Assembly: GCF_003286085.1 (NCBI RefSeq)
Contig: NW_020825361.1
Location: 372,001-436,000 of the forward strand
Origin: Drosophila persimilis
Taxonomy: Eukaryota > Arthropoda > Insecta > Diptera > Drosophilidae
Direction of reading: 5' to 3'
DNA length: 64,000 nt
Of the stretch, positions 34,494 through 46,557 are shown one piece after another. Positions within the stretch are counted from its first letter, which is position 1; each line of letters begins with the position of its first letter. The position numbers and the translations under genes were made by a program. The notes beneath the pieces were generated by a model. The model ran no database searches. It was not told where the DNA came from and was given only the letters and a program-made list of their open reading frames with translations.

Positions 34494-35454
34494 CCCAATA
34501 GCCCCGTCCGCCCCGCTCCACCACTAGAGCCCCCTCTCTGGTCACTGCATAATTTATCAGCTTTCTCCGCCAGAAATTCCTTTGACTCCCAGTCTCTTTA
34601 TTCGCGGGTTTTTGGGGCTTCGCTCCCCTCCACGCTGCGAGGTAGCTACTCAAATTTCGGGGTCAAAGGTTAAGCGTTTGATGAACTTAATTACTTCCCA
34701 AAGAGACAAAGGGAGAGGGGAAGAGCGAAGCCTCTGGTTAATGGGTCAATCACCCATTTGTAAGAAATCTTTAACACCATAAGAGACTTTTCTGCAATAG
34801 AAAATTGAAATTTCTGCCAATGAATGTTCGCTGTATTCATTCCATAATATGCCTCGAAGTTCTCCGAGACTGGTTTGGATTCTTTAAGGTTCATCTGTGA
34901 ACTGACAGTTTAATATATAAATAAATTTGAAGATACACCGGTCCATGTGTGTATTTCACCAGAAATTTTGTCCGGATTTCATTCAGCCTCAGAGAGCTTT
35001 GAAAACGGATGAAATAAGTGAGAATTTCCTATGCTGACATCACATTTGCCGCAGCATCAGCGAATTTCTGCAGTTTCCTCCCCAAAAATCCGGCCGTGCC
35101 GACGCCATCGCCCAGACAGGCACATCCTGTAGGCTGCATCCTGCCTGCAGCGTCAGCAGCCAGCACATTGGTCAAATTCGAACCCAAAGAACTACCCACA
35201 TACAAGTCTGCACACATACACAGATACATCCTCGTATGTACATAAATATGTATGACTGGATATTGGGTGATTAGGCTCGTGTCCGCTGTCAGGAGCAGGA
35301 GCAGGAGCACATGGGGTGGGTGTGGTCAGCCGTGTTTTCGGGGTGGAAAGTCATTGAATTTTGTTTGAAATGTTCGGGTGTTTCCCTATTTTTGGAAACA
35401 AATTTCGGCACAAAATGGTAGTCATCCATCGGATTACGAAGGCCTTCATCAGCA

Positions 35455-35502
35455 CTTCTCCTGCTTCTCCTGCTTCTCCTGCTTCTCCTGCTTCTCCTGT
35501 TT
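35455..35502. repeat. (CTTCTCCTG)n 9-base minisatellite
   Basis: About five nonamers. In one frame they read as Ser-Pro-Ala repeats and in another as Phe-Ser-Cys, so the two overlapping ORFs here are repeat artefacts. Confidence 0.9.
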
Positions 35503-37099
35503 CTTCGATTTTAATGAGTGTTCTGCACAAAATAATAGGTATTATTTTTGTTTATTTGCAGAGGGGATTGTAGTATTGATTTGATATTAAATAAATAAAT
35601 TGATCAAATTGAAATCAATAGATTTACGTAAGCAGTCACCTAAGGACTCCTCCTGGCCTCTCTTCTGGCTGCTTCATCTTCCTATTCAGTTTTGGAGTTT
35701 GGATCTGTTTGGTACCGTTTCTATTTTCAGCTGCATCATTCGCTTTATTTTATCGTATGCATTTCTAATGCTTCGAAGTGTAGTTTCCTCATATAGTTTG
35801 GTACATGATTGATTCCCTATCCAATCGTAGGGATACCCTATCTCTATCACTGTTTTCTTAATCTACTTTTCGGCCACATATTGTATTCAAAAGGGGGGTT
35901 TTGGGTACTCTAACCTCTGCTATCATTCTCCTCTCTCTTCGATTTCATCTTTCAAATTTTTGAAACCATTTTCATTTTTCACTTGAGACCATTTATCTTC
36001 TATTCGTCTCCTTTGTTTGAAGGATCTCTCGAATCGGGACTGTTTTTCCTCAGTTATCTATAAGATATGATAATCTAAAGGACATTCATGATCTTCCACT
36101 TCAATTTGTTGACCTCTTCAGCTGCCGTACAAACAATACGAGGTACTACACGTACAAAAGCAATTCGAATTCCACTCCTCTCCACCCCTCCCCACCATCT
36201 CTCTCTGTATGTATCGATGTGGTTCATGTGTGTGAATGGGTGGATGGGTGGGCGGCCCATGAGTGTGTGTGTGCGCATGTACAATACACAATGGTGGCTC
36301 ATATATGAACACACACACACGCACATGTCCTCTGCGTCAATGTGTGTGTGTATACAAGGAAAATTCCATTTTCCATACTCAACTGTACTGCTTCGGAATT
36401 CGAATTGCCAACCGAAACATTCGAGGCAAAAAGTGTTCAAACAGGCGCCTAACCAAGGGCGAGTGGGGGGGACGGGCGACGGGGAATATAGTAAGTCGGT
36501 GGGTGGGTGAGGTGGTTGCCTTTGCCAGCCCCCTTCTGGCTGAAGCTTTGTATCTGTGGCTGTGGCTGTGCCTTTGGCCGAGGGGGCGCTCTCTGTGGCC
36601 TGGCAAAAATAATCTGGGTAAATTTTTAGCATTCGCAAAAAGTTCACGGTAAATTCTCATTCGATGGATGCTGCCTGTGGCACCCAATCCCCTGCCCTGC
36701 CGTGCCCTGCCCCTTGGGAGTGAAGTGGCTGCTGGGCAAACAAGTGGATGGATGGAAGGAATGGGAATGGGAATGGGATGGCTGGGTTGCCTTTGCATTT
36801 GCCATTGCCTCTCCGTATGAAATCAGCTGGAAGGAGAAGCATGTCCGGGTGCCGGGGCCCGGGTCCCTGGTCCGGCTTCCCGGCTGGGTTTCCCTTCAGT
36901 TGGCTTTGGTCTGATGCCAAGTGATTTATATTTTTGATATGCAAAACATTCTCAAACACATCGTCAGGGGCGTGGACAAGCCACCGTCGAACATTTGCAG
37001 AAATACACGACTACGACTGCGAGTACGAGTACACACAGATACACACGCCATTCAAAAGTATGCGGGCATTCGTCCTCTGTCCTCTGTGTTTGTATGTTT

Positions 37100-37101
<2 letters not shown>

Positions 37102-37130
<29 letters not shown>
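37102..37130. repeat. (GT)n microsatellite
   Basis: A pure run of 29 bases, the last long dinucleotide run of this type I found in the window. Confidence 0.95.
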
Positions 37131-37558
37131 CATGGGTGGAAGACCGTTGGCTGGATTTTGTGCGAAATCGGGAAATTTTGCAAAATGCTCTCCAGCATCC
37201 AACATCCCAACATCCCAGCATCGCAGCTTCTGCCCCTCGTCCCCATCCAAATGACAAATATGCGAAGGACATAAGCATAAGCAATGGCATAGGGACACTC
37301 GCAGTCACGGGATAAGCAGCTGAGGATGGAGAACGGAGAACGGAGAACGTAGTCCTCCTATACTCAACTCCTCCTTCGTCTTCGCTGTCGTCCTTGTCGT
37401 TGGTTCTTGGTTCATCTTGGTCTTCGTCGTCTGCCACTGCTCCCAGCGCCCAGCTCCCAGCTCCTGGCTCTGCCTCCGCCTTTGTGTGTGCCCGGATGTG
37501 GTCGTTAGATTAATGCGCTTTGGCAACTTGCCAGTACATAAAATCTATGTATGAGTCC

Positions 37559-37612
37559 CGCCGAACACCGAACACTGAACACTGAACACCGAAATACGTA
37601 TACGTATACGTG
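37559..37612. repeat. (GAACACC)n heptamers followed by TACGTA repeats
   Basis: Four GAACACC/GAACACT heptamers followed by alternating TACGTATACG. Confidence 0.9.
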
Positions 37613-38885
37613 TATGTATGGATATATATACGTATATCCCACATACATCACACATACACGGAAAGAGAAAGAGACTTCGGCTCCATTGCGCTTGGTTGGA
37701 GTTTGGAGCACACGTTCCACTGTTCGTCCTGGACCCTGGAGAGACAGGGACAGAGTGTTTCCAATGCTGAGGATCAAGGGGTGGAGGGAATGGCTAAAAG
37801 GGAGGTTTGGCCAGCATTAGCGGCCATCGAAGTCACTCTGGGCCATGAGTCGAAGGGCGGATACTCTGCAAATGAAGATGTTCCCGGGATTCGGTATCTC
37901 TTCTCTCAATAGGAATAGATAGAATACAGAGGCTTTTTCTTGGTTTTCTTTGAGCGAAGATCATCAACATTTTTAATGCTTTATATTCATCCTTAATGAA
38001 GTATTGTAATCATGTCATTATAATAGCTCGAAGGACTAAGAAAATTAATCTAACAAACAAAAATAAAACAATGCTGCTTACAGGTTATCTTAAAGATCTA
38101 CTTCTGTTGTACTTTTATGGACAGTTTCACTATTGATTTCGTCAATGCAATTTTTTTTTCAAGGCTCTCCGAAATTTGGTTTGTTTAAAATTTGTGTGAT
38201 CATTGAAAGAGTTCATTATCTAGCACTAATTATGCTTGATTTTTCATGTATGTTTGACTCTTCCTTCAGCCAAAAAGACTTTTTCTTAAAGGTTTCTTAG
38301 CTTGGGTTCTTAACCCTCTGCCGGTCTTGTTGTTGTTAACTGAGGCTTAACCCTTGGACTGGCCCAAGCTTGCGTGGCAGCTGAGTCTCGGCAATCCGCT
38401 CGTTAGTCCAGATTCGTTTCCCTAACTTTATTGGATTCGAATTTGCGCTCTCCGCAGCCTGGTGGCGGGATATTGATGGCTTTTGCGAGCTGCCTTCATT
38501 CGGTTTCGCTCATTTGCATATGCCGCTCGTCCTCTGGGGGGAAAGGGATGGGAGCATTGGACGGTGGGGAGGGGGCGATAGGACATAACGAGCGATAATG
38601 CTAATGCCTTTATGGTGCACACATAAAATTTCCTTTTTTCGCGAACATTGTTGCTCGATGGCTGTGCAGGAGCCAGATGGGATGCAGGAGATGGTCCCGG
38701 GCATCCTGGCGATTCTTGGCCTGGAGTTGGGCATGTGGTAAGGGGGAGGCAGGGACAACGGGTGGTGGTTCGGCTGCCATTTCAACTGCCATTACGGGGC
38801 ATCGCCAGCAAAAACATTCGCGAAATGAATAACAAACCCACCACTGGCCCGTGTGACCAGCTCTCGACCACCACCATCGCCCTCG

Positions 38886-38920
38886 CCAGTGCCAGTGCCA
38901 CCGCCACCGCCACCACCCCC
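38886..38920. repeat. GCCAGT and GCCACC hexamer array
   Basis: Two or three GCCAGT units pass into GCCACC and CCACCACC. Confidence 0.85.
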
Positions 38921-40178
38921 AAAGGAATCTGCCACCTCACCACCCACCCACCACCCCATACACCCAACAAAATCCAACGCTTGCAAAAATTATCCCAGAG
39001 ACGTCTCAGTTTCGGTTTAAGTTGTTTTGCTCCTGGTCTTTGTCCTGGGCATTGCCAAAAACCGAGACCAAACCAACCCGGACCCGGGCCGTCAACTTTT
39101 GGCCATATGTAAAAGGCGACCGAGGGTGGCTCCCCCTTCATCTGTGTGTAAGTGTTTCGGTTTTCTCCCGGCCTATGGGTGGGTGTCTGTGTGTGTATCA
39201 CACTCTTATATACGACTACCGTACCCCCATCATACATACATACATATATACATACATATGTGTGGGCTTATGTACGTACATGTGCCGTTTGGACTCTCGT
39301 TTAGGGGATGGTCGTCTCTGACAGAAACAGCAAACTGGCCTCCACCCCATCAGCACGAAGAGAAGAGATGCCTCGCATTTGTTGGGTCTTTTATGTCCAC
39401 CCGCAAAAAATCGATCGCCTACTTTGATTAGGTTTGCGACTGTACTATCTTTTTATGGCAGAAGAGCAAAATATCAGTTTTTATAGCAACGATCGTGTGC
39501 TGCATACTTTTGGGTGCTCGATCGTTGAGCACAGTCCGAAACTAGTTCTCTTTTTCCAATTTTTTAAGTAGAAAACATTGGGTAGGCTATGTCATATTTT
39601 TTATCTATAAATTGTTCCTTCAAATTGGATCTTGTATCGCTCATATTCATACAGCCCATATAGTTAATCTGCAACTTTTGGCTTGCAGCACGTATGCGCC
39701 ACCTGGTGACCGGGCTAGCTTCGACGGTTCGCGCACAGATGGCGCCAGTCTGCTTATTGGACACGCGCAAACGTAAATGCCAATTGGAAGCCTTGAATTG
39801 GTTGCGTTGCCAATAAGGGTGGTTTCTATGGACGACAAAAACACACACACGCAAACAACCAGAGCTCCTCACACATATGTACATAAATCATAATGTGTGT
39901 ACATGCATACAAAGGGATGGTTGAAGGATGCCAAAGGGACGGCAAAGAAAAGGGTCGAATTGGTCAAGGAACTCCAGAAGTGTTCGTGTATGGATTTCCT
40001 TTGAATTTGTTTGAGATATATGGAAATGAGAATGCAAGGGTCAATTTTCAGGGGCCAGAGGTCGTCAAGAGGTGCGATCTTCAATTAAATGCGGTACAAA
40101 CAACTAATTATCCCAGGACTTCAGGGTATCATGATATGGCCCCTGAATTGCTTTGGAGCCGCCTTTCTCTGTTTTTTT

Positions 40179-40206
40179 GGAACTGTGTGGAACTGTATGG
40201 AACTGT
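40179..40206. repeat. (GGAACTGT)n array
   Basis: Three units of 8 to 9 bases at the end of a 107-codon open frame (39893-40216). Confidence 0.85.
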
Positions 40207-40533
40207 AAATCAATGAATAATTTTTAAATTTCAGTCTCTTCTTACACGATACACCACAGAATGCCCTCCATTCTTTGTCTTTTTGTTTTTTCTTATAAAC
40301 AATTTCTTAGGGCACAGCACCCAACTGTACCTCTGTTTTTTTAGGATTTGGTGGGTTCTCTAAACACAACTGAGCTGTGAGTATGTAACGTCAAGGAATC
40401 TGAGATCCCTGTTCCTCGTTGTCGCGGGTCTCAAGATGTCATAAATAAAATGCTCAAGTCTGGAGTCTGGAGCCTGCAGTAGTGGCTTTGGGCAGGGCAA
40501 TAGAGTGGCGGTGGTGGCGGTGGAGCGTGTGTT

Positions 40534-40540
40534 TATAAAA
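40534..40540 (+). promoter_or_regulatory. Isolated TATAAAA box
   Basis: TATAAAA downstream of a GGTGGC-rich stretch. No good initiator lies 25-32 bases downstream, and the frame opening at 40561 begins with GTG rather than ATG. A chance match is likely. Confidence 0.12.
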
Positions 40541-40821
40541 CGGGATCTCACGGCACATGTGTGTCTGCCACTCACATAGGGACCCAGAGGGAACCAAGCG
40601 AGAGGGCTGCTACCCCCGCTTTGACCTTGGAGGTGGGGCAACTTGAGATTTCAATTGAGAATGGTAAACATCCTGCTGCTGCAGTTGCGCAGAATGTCGG
40701 CGCTAGCCGGGCATCTCTAACGAACACATCACATCTTGCCGCACCATTTCAAGTGTCTTTCAACGCGGCAACGAACATTGCAACAATAACCAAGCCCAGA
40801 GACCCTGCCCTCTGCACGTGC

Positions 40822-40837
40822 ACCCTTTGCAAAGGGT
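40822..40837. repeat. Perfect 16-base palindrome
   Basis: ACCCTTTGCAAAGGGT is a perfect inverted repeat similar in design to the TACCC...GGGTA palindrome at 32955. It may be a further diverged copy of that element, or a chance palindrome. Confidence 0.5.
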
Positions 40838-42026
40838 TGTCAATGCGGGATCGTAATTTATGCCTTCAAGAGGCGCATCATCCTGATGAGAGTAACGGCT
40901 TACAACGGAACCAGATCGATGCGAGTACATTGGGGCTACTGAGGAACACAATGGAGTGTACTGGTAAATCAAGCTGAATAGAATTAATATTTTACGCAAT
41001 TGAAGGTCTCCATTCCTGTGGTAAGAAAGTACAACTCATTGAGTAGAGTACCAACAGACAACATTCTACTAGTATTTTGATTGAACTAAGAATACAATGA
41101 CATATGCCTACATTTAGGTTGATTAGTTGAGTTTTTACATGGGATATGCATAGAATGCACATACCACTTGAATCTATACAGTTTGTGGGTTTAGGAACCA
41201 TCAATGGTTTTCATATTTCACCAGTTATGACAAGAGAGTTTCCTCGAAAATCCCACAGAGTTTTCTCACCAACGAGAGGGGAGGACTCTGAAGACCGCCA
41301 TGGACAATGGACAATGGGATGGCGGAGTCATCATCCGCATCGAATCGCCTGACAAGTGCGCTGCCTCTGACTCCGACAATTGTTTTATGATTTGGGCCCT
41401 GCTGCCCGGGCAATTTGCATACGGCAGAGACAATGGGCCTGATTGTGCGACTGACTGCCATGTCGATGTCGATATCAACAAAACGTCCGTGTCACATCAC
41501 CGATGGTGATGGTCGTGTGAGATTCTGTGATTCTGTGTTGGGTTGGGGTTTGCGTTAATTAGCGGCGTGGTGCGGCCATGTCGAATGTTTTCGTATCCAG
41601 ACAAAAGGGCAAATGCATGAGCTGATTGATTCCGATGTGATGGACAGATGAGGGCCATGCTATGCGATGCGATGGAGGGCTCGACGGCTGGAGAAGGAAC
41701 GTGTTGCAGAAGGAGCAGCCGACGCGACGAGCGGGGACCACCCAATGCTGGCAGACGGATCAGGGCCATTGAAACCAATACGTCAAACGTGAGATTACAT
41801 AAAAACCGCAAAAAATCTCCAAAACAAAGGAGCAAACACACACATGAGGCACATCGAAAGCAAAAAGGACGCAGGAGGAGAAAAAACCGAACCGAACGCT
41901 GACCTTTCGCCTGGCATTGTCCCGACGCAAATACTCGTAAAAAATGAATGGATGGCGCAAAAAGCAAAGGCAGCAGAAGAGAGAAAACAACGAGAAGAGC
42001 CAGCATGTTTAATATTAAATCGGGAT

Positions 42027-42056
42027 ATAGGGATATCCCTATCCCTATCCCTATAT
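42027..42056. repeat. 16-base palindrome leading into (CCCTAT)n
   Basis: ATAGGGATATCCCTAT (42027-42042) is perfectly palindromic and continues into two more CCCTAT hexamers. Confidence 0.9.
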
Positions 42057-43486
42057 ACTCGTAGCCCCGACATCGTTCGATTTTTTTCCGCATTCTGCAC
42101 GTTCGCCGCAGACCCAGGATCCCTGACAGCTCTCTTGGTCTTGGACTTGGGCAGCCTCCTGCAGGCTCAGCCACAGCCACAGCATCAGCGGACAATGAAT
42201 CCTGTTCTGGGCATGGTCTGGGATCTGGTCCTGGCTCTGGCTCTGGTGCTGGTCCTGGCCACCCAACAACAAAAGGCTCTTTCCAGCAGGGGGAATGGGT
42301 TGGATTGGATCTAGTCATGGAGTTTGCTGCCGAAGTAGTGCCAAAAGGCAGCTGTGTCAGCCAGAAATTTGCAATAATGGCTCTGCATTAGCAGCTGAGA
42401 AGGAGGGTAAAAAAACCATGTCCAGCCATTCATTTATCCCCCTGTTCCCTAAGGTTTTAAGCTATGAAGCAGAATGACATGACTTCACCCCAAATATAAA
42501 GAAGGTGAAGATTTCCACCACATTATCTTATAGCTGGAAGACATTGAAATTGTCGGTCGATGACCAATTGGAAGAAATTTATTAATCAAAATAGTCCTAA
42601 AAATAGTATTATCTGAATCTTCCACAGGGAGAGGAGGTATTGATGAGTTCTTGAAGACCTAAAATATGTTTCAATGAAGCCTTATTCACTACTTGGTTCC
42701 TATTTTGTGTGAAGATCTAATGCTCGCATATTTTGTCTATCTGAGTACTGGGCTATAGATAGGGCTATCTTATCAAAGACAGTGCCAGAAATTCGGGTAG
42801 GTCACGAATGTCTCTGAATCCTGGAGTCCTGACTCCTGGAGAACCCTTTCAATCTGTCCTTCCGTCCGTCCTTCTGCAAGCTGAGGTCTGCAGCTCCATT
42901 GCTTTTAGATGAAAAAAGTACAATTATTTATTCTTGTTCTACTAATTCCAAGATATAGACTCAGAAGTAAAACAGCCCGAGTGAGGATTGGGGGATGCTA
43001 AATGTAATGATAATGTTGATGATACCCCCCTATGGATCTACCAGCTACCGCCCTTTCAAAAACCCAACCGAGTACACTGATAGAAGATAAACTGATATTT
43101 TTGAAGAGCATCCGACCAGCATCGCCCGCCCTTGGGTCGTGCCCCAGACAACGTTCTTCAAACACAAACAAAACACACAAAAACCAGAGCCCAAAACCAT
43201 TTGCAGCCCTCGAAGTCTTTGGGCTAATTTTTGTTATTTTGTTACGTTTTTTCCTGATGGCTGGATGCAGCAATTCAATAAAAATAAATCTCAACCGCAA
43301 ACAGAGTGTTCGATTCAATGGACAGCGGCCGGCTGCCGTTTGAGGGTCCGCTGAACAGGGGGATTGCCCCTGGAATTTGAATATGGATTAGACAAATCGT
43401 GCGTGCAACGTTGCATGCGGCGTCAATTTTGCATACGCAAATACCTCACGCCCCTCACGCTCTGGGGTCAGTGCCGGACCAGAACA

Positions 43487-43518
43487 GACCATAGACCATA
43501 AACCATAGAGCATAGACC
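43487..43518. repeat. (ACCATAG)n heptamer array
   Basis: Four imperfect units ACCATAG/ACCATAA. Confidence 0.8.
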
Positions 43519-43701
43519 CACAACATTGTAGATCAAACCCTCGGACCATCGGACACAGGATAGGAATTAGAATGAGGGGAAGGAGAGGGACTTAGCGGGC
43601 GGCAAATTGATTTTATCGCCGCACGAAAATGCGTCAGATGCCAATAAAACAATTTGACGGTTCGTTCCTCGTCCTTTGTTCTCGCATCCTTGATGTTTGC
43701 C

Positions 43702-43734
43702 TGTGTGTGTGTGTGTATGTCTGCGTGTGTGTGG
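43702..43734. repeat. Interrupted (GT)n run
   Basis: A GT run of about 15 bases with TATGTCTGC interruption, the last GT array before the change in repeat class. Confidence 0.85.
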
Positions 43735-44655
43735 GTATGGTTTTACCCAAAAGTCAGATGAAGGCGGCAGCGGAATGACCAACCACAAAAAATATGAATA
43801 TGCATACGGATATTCGGATATTCGGAAGGAAATGAGGTGTATTTCGTAACATTTGTGTGTCATGTCTGTCATGTCACGGAACTTGACAAACGTTTTCCAG
43901 AGCTTGAATTGATGTACTCCACTGTACTTGTTGCATAGAAGTGTGGATGGATGAATGTATCATCAAACATCGATAGCAAGATAGACCTAACTAAAAGAAA
44001 ATTCCCTGCTTCTAAAACCACCAGCTCGGGCTGTTTCATTCAGGATAAAAGATAAAAGGATTCTCCATTCGAGCCCCATCTAGCCACAATTTATGGATAG
44101 ATCTATAATCGAAAACTATCGTGAAGCGATCGCCGCTGAACTTGACTTTGGCATTGGGAGTGGAATAGAATGGAGAAGGGGAGCAGATCGAGGCGACCCT
44201 CGAAACATTTTTGGACCAAAATAGATAGATTCTTATGACTGCAGTGGGATGCTACACAGACACACACATACGTATAAACACTGTCTCTCACTCGAAGATG
44301 GAGTGACTAAAATAAACATGCGCATCCGTCGGACTGCAGTTCCCCACCTCCCCACCCAGCACAGATGCGTGGACGCTGGAGAGGAAAATGATGCGACCTC
44401 TGTTGCAGTCTCTGCGGCTACCACCGCTGGAGCTGCTGCTGATGACCGTGAGGATGCCACTGAGGCGACAACTAAAGAGTCAGAATACAGATACATCTAG
44501 TAGCAGGGGTCGTGCACGTCAGAGCAATAGTCTTACGTCTGAGGGGGAGATGGAGATGGAGATGTACCCGCAACTCCTGCCGGCGGTGTCCACATCACAG
44601 CACATCCTCTATCTGTACGTTGCATGGCCACGCACATGTGCACGCCTTCAACTGA

Positions 44656-44678
44656 GTCGAGGCCTCGGCGGCCTCGAC
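44656..44678. repeat. GC-rich hairpin, 9-base stem
   Basis: GTCGAGGCC (44656-44664) and GGCCTCGAC (44670-44678) are perfectly complementary around a five-base TCGGC loop. It is too short for a miRNA precursor and has no following T run. Confidence 0.8.
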
Positions 44679-44733
44679 ATTGCACATCGCCAGCGCCATT
44701 GCCATCGACGTCAATGGCATTGTGTAAGGCAGA

Positions 44734-44756
44734 GAGCGAGTGCGAGTGCGAGTGCG
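44734..44756. repeat. (GAGTGC)n hexamer array
   Basis: Three to four GAGTGC hexamers. Confidence 0.85.
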
Positions 44757-45854
44757 TTTGACATTGACATTGCTGCTGCGCTGTTCCTCTGTTTACTTGA
44801 CGTCATATCGAATGTGTGTTTCATTTAGCCCAGCCTTTAGGCACAGCAGCAGCAGCAATAGCAGCAAGACTCGCCCCTGGCAAAAGATAGCCGCATCCCC
44901 AGACTCAGATTCAGCCGCAGTCGCATCCTCAGCCATAGGTCCCAGTATCCCTGATATTGATGCGCCACAGCCGTCGTCTTCGTCGCGGAGGGTGTCTATT
45001 TTTAGTGTCCATTCCGATTTGTGTTACTGTACTTTGCATTCCGCTTTTCCCCATTTCCAATTTCCCAGTTGTGTGCTCATAATCCGTTACAGATACTCCG
45101 AACCACACAGGCAATACAACCGGGAAGCAGTCGAAGGCTGGGTTTAGATAATCAAACAACATTGGCAATGGCTTGTCCAGGGAAATTTAATGTGGTGACA
45201 CATAAGATAAAACGTAGGCGAATTTCCCTGGAAATTCCGATGAAATCTCAATCCAACAGCGAGCTATCGTTCTTATGGCATCTGTGCTATGTGAGCTTTT
45301 AAATAGCTTAAGGAATTTTTGAAGTGCTATTATAGGATACATATGCATATACTATATATGAAAGCATTCAGCAGATTCGGTAAAGGCCAGTTTTCTATAG
45401 ATTATTCGAAGAATGAAAATATTGCATCCCAAGAAAATTTGCTCGATTTGAGACCCATTAACTACGAGTATTCCTATGGTACATTTTCCAATATCCAACA
45501 AAAACAAACCCCATTAATTTATGCGTTTTTATTCATGTTCGGGAATCATATGTCTCTTCATAAAAGTGTACATATATCATTTGGTTCTCTTATCCTCCCC
45601 CTGAGATTTCTGGGAAATTATGAAGACATTGACCTAGTGAAAGAGGGAGGGGGAAGATCCTTTCAAAGCAGGATATGCTGCAAAAGGAAATGGGGATCGG
45701 AAAGGGAATAAGAATGGGGATGGGGATGGTATTGCACAGAGTACTTTCAGGGCTCTGGGGGAGGTCATGGACATCCATTTCCACCCCACTCCACTCCACT
45801 ACACAGTTGGACCATGTGACACATGTGTGTCCATTTGGGTGCGTTGGCTCCCTT

Positions 45855-45911
45855 ATCCGACTCCGACTCCGACTCCGACTTCGACTCCGACTCCCATTCC
45901 GACTCCGACTT
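45855..45911. repeat. (TCCGAC)n hexamer array
   Basis: About nine hexamers with TTCGAC and CCCATT variants. Reads Asp/Ser/Arg or Pro/Thr depending on the frame, so spanning ORFs are artefacts. Confidence 0.95.
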
Positions 45912-46297
45912 TCGTTTGGTTTACATTTCTCGAGTGGAGCAGTGAGGCCTGCATCCGCTTGCTAATGATGCCGGCGAGAGATGCAGCTCTGTATCTGCAT
46001 TTGTAAATGTATCTGCGGCTCATGTATCCGTATCTGTCTCTGTATTGGGCTGGCGCTGCCGCTGCTGCTACTGCTGCTACTGCACTTTGATTTATTTCGG
46101 CGCTTTTCAATTCCCACGACAGCCGCAGCAACAGAATCGCTTCGAGCCATGGATGCAGATGCAGAAATCCATATCATACTCGTACTCGTGCTCGTACCCA
46201 TACGATATGCGCCACTTCCTGTACCCGCGAATATTGAATAACCCATACGATGACGGGACGATGCCCTGGGACCATTCGGCATTGATTCCTACCTCTT

Positions 46298-46321
46298 TCC
46301 CTTTCCCTTTCCCTTTTCCCA
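46298..46321. repeat. (TTTCCC)n hexamer array
   Basis: Four polypyrimidine hexamers. Confidence 0.85.
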
Positions 46322-46540
46322 TTCCATTCTAACTTTTTCATTCTTTCGTATATTTTTTAAATATTCATCCTCGTCCCAAGTGGTGCAATGTCCTGCCAAA
46401 TGGTGAAAGGGCTGCCAAAAAAAGAGTTTACCCCTAATAAACCGGAACTAATAGAAAAAACTATGAACGGGAGGACGGTAGACAAAGGTCGTAGACAATT
46501 TTTTATAGGCATTTGACATGGCCATTCCGGTCACACAGGG

Positions 46541-46557
46541 GCAGCAGCAGCAGCAGC
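46541..46557. repeat. (CAG)n array
   Basis: Five CAG triplets next to a GGTCACACAG sequence. Confidence 0.85.

Larger units (their letters stand above)
32500..41000. other. Noncoding stretch with dispersed-repeat fragment and arrays
   Basis: No supported gene. AT-rich islands at 33660-34050, 35560-36100 and 37910-38330. ORFs of 100-220 codons at 32845, 34177, 36075 and 40561 either lack a proper ATG, cross repeats or are mirrored by open frames on the other strand. Confidence 0.65.

Noticed and set aside
39893..40216. 107-codon ATG frame of mixed composition
   Set aside because: Length is within chance expectation, the last part reads through a GGAACTGT repeat, and no promoter, splice signal or family supports it.
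40561..40977. 138-codon frame downstream of a TATAAAA box
   Set aside because: The frame opens with GTG, not ATG, has no recognisable domain and includes a palindrome that may be repeat-derived.
41497..42318. 273-codon minus-strand open frame
   Set aside because: Plus-strand frames are open across most of it, composition follows CTGG/TCCC repeats, and no conserved domain or splice structure is visible.
42533..42553. TGGAAGACA resembling the miR-7 seed
   Set aside because: Only the first eight bases agree and there is no hairpin.
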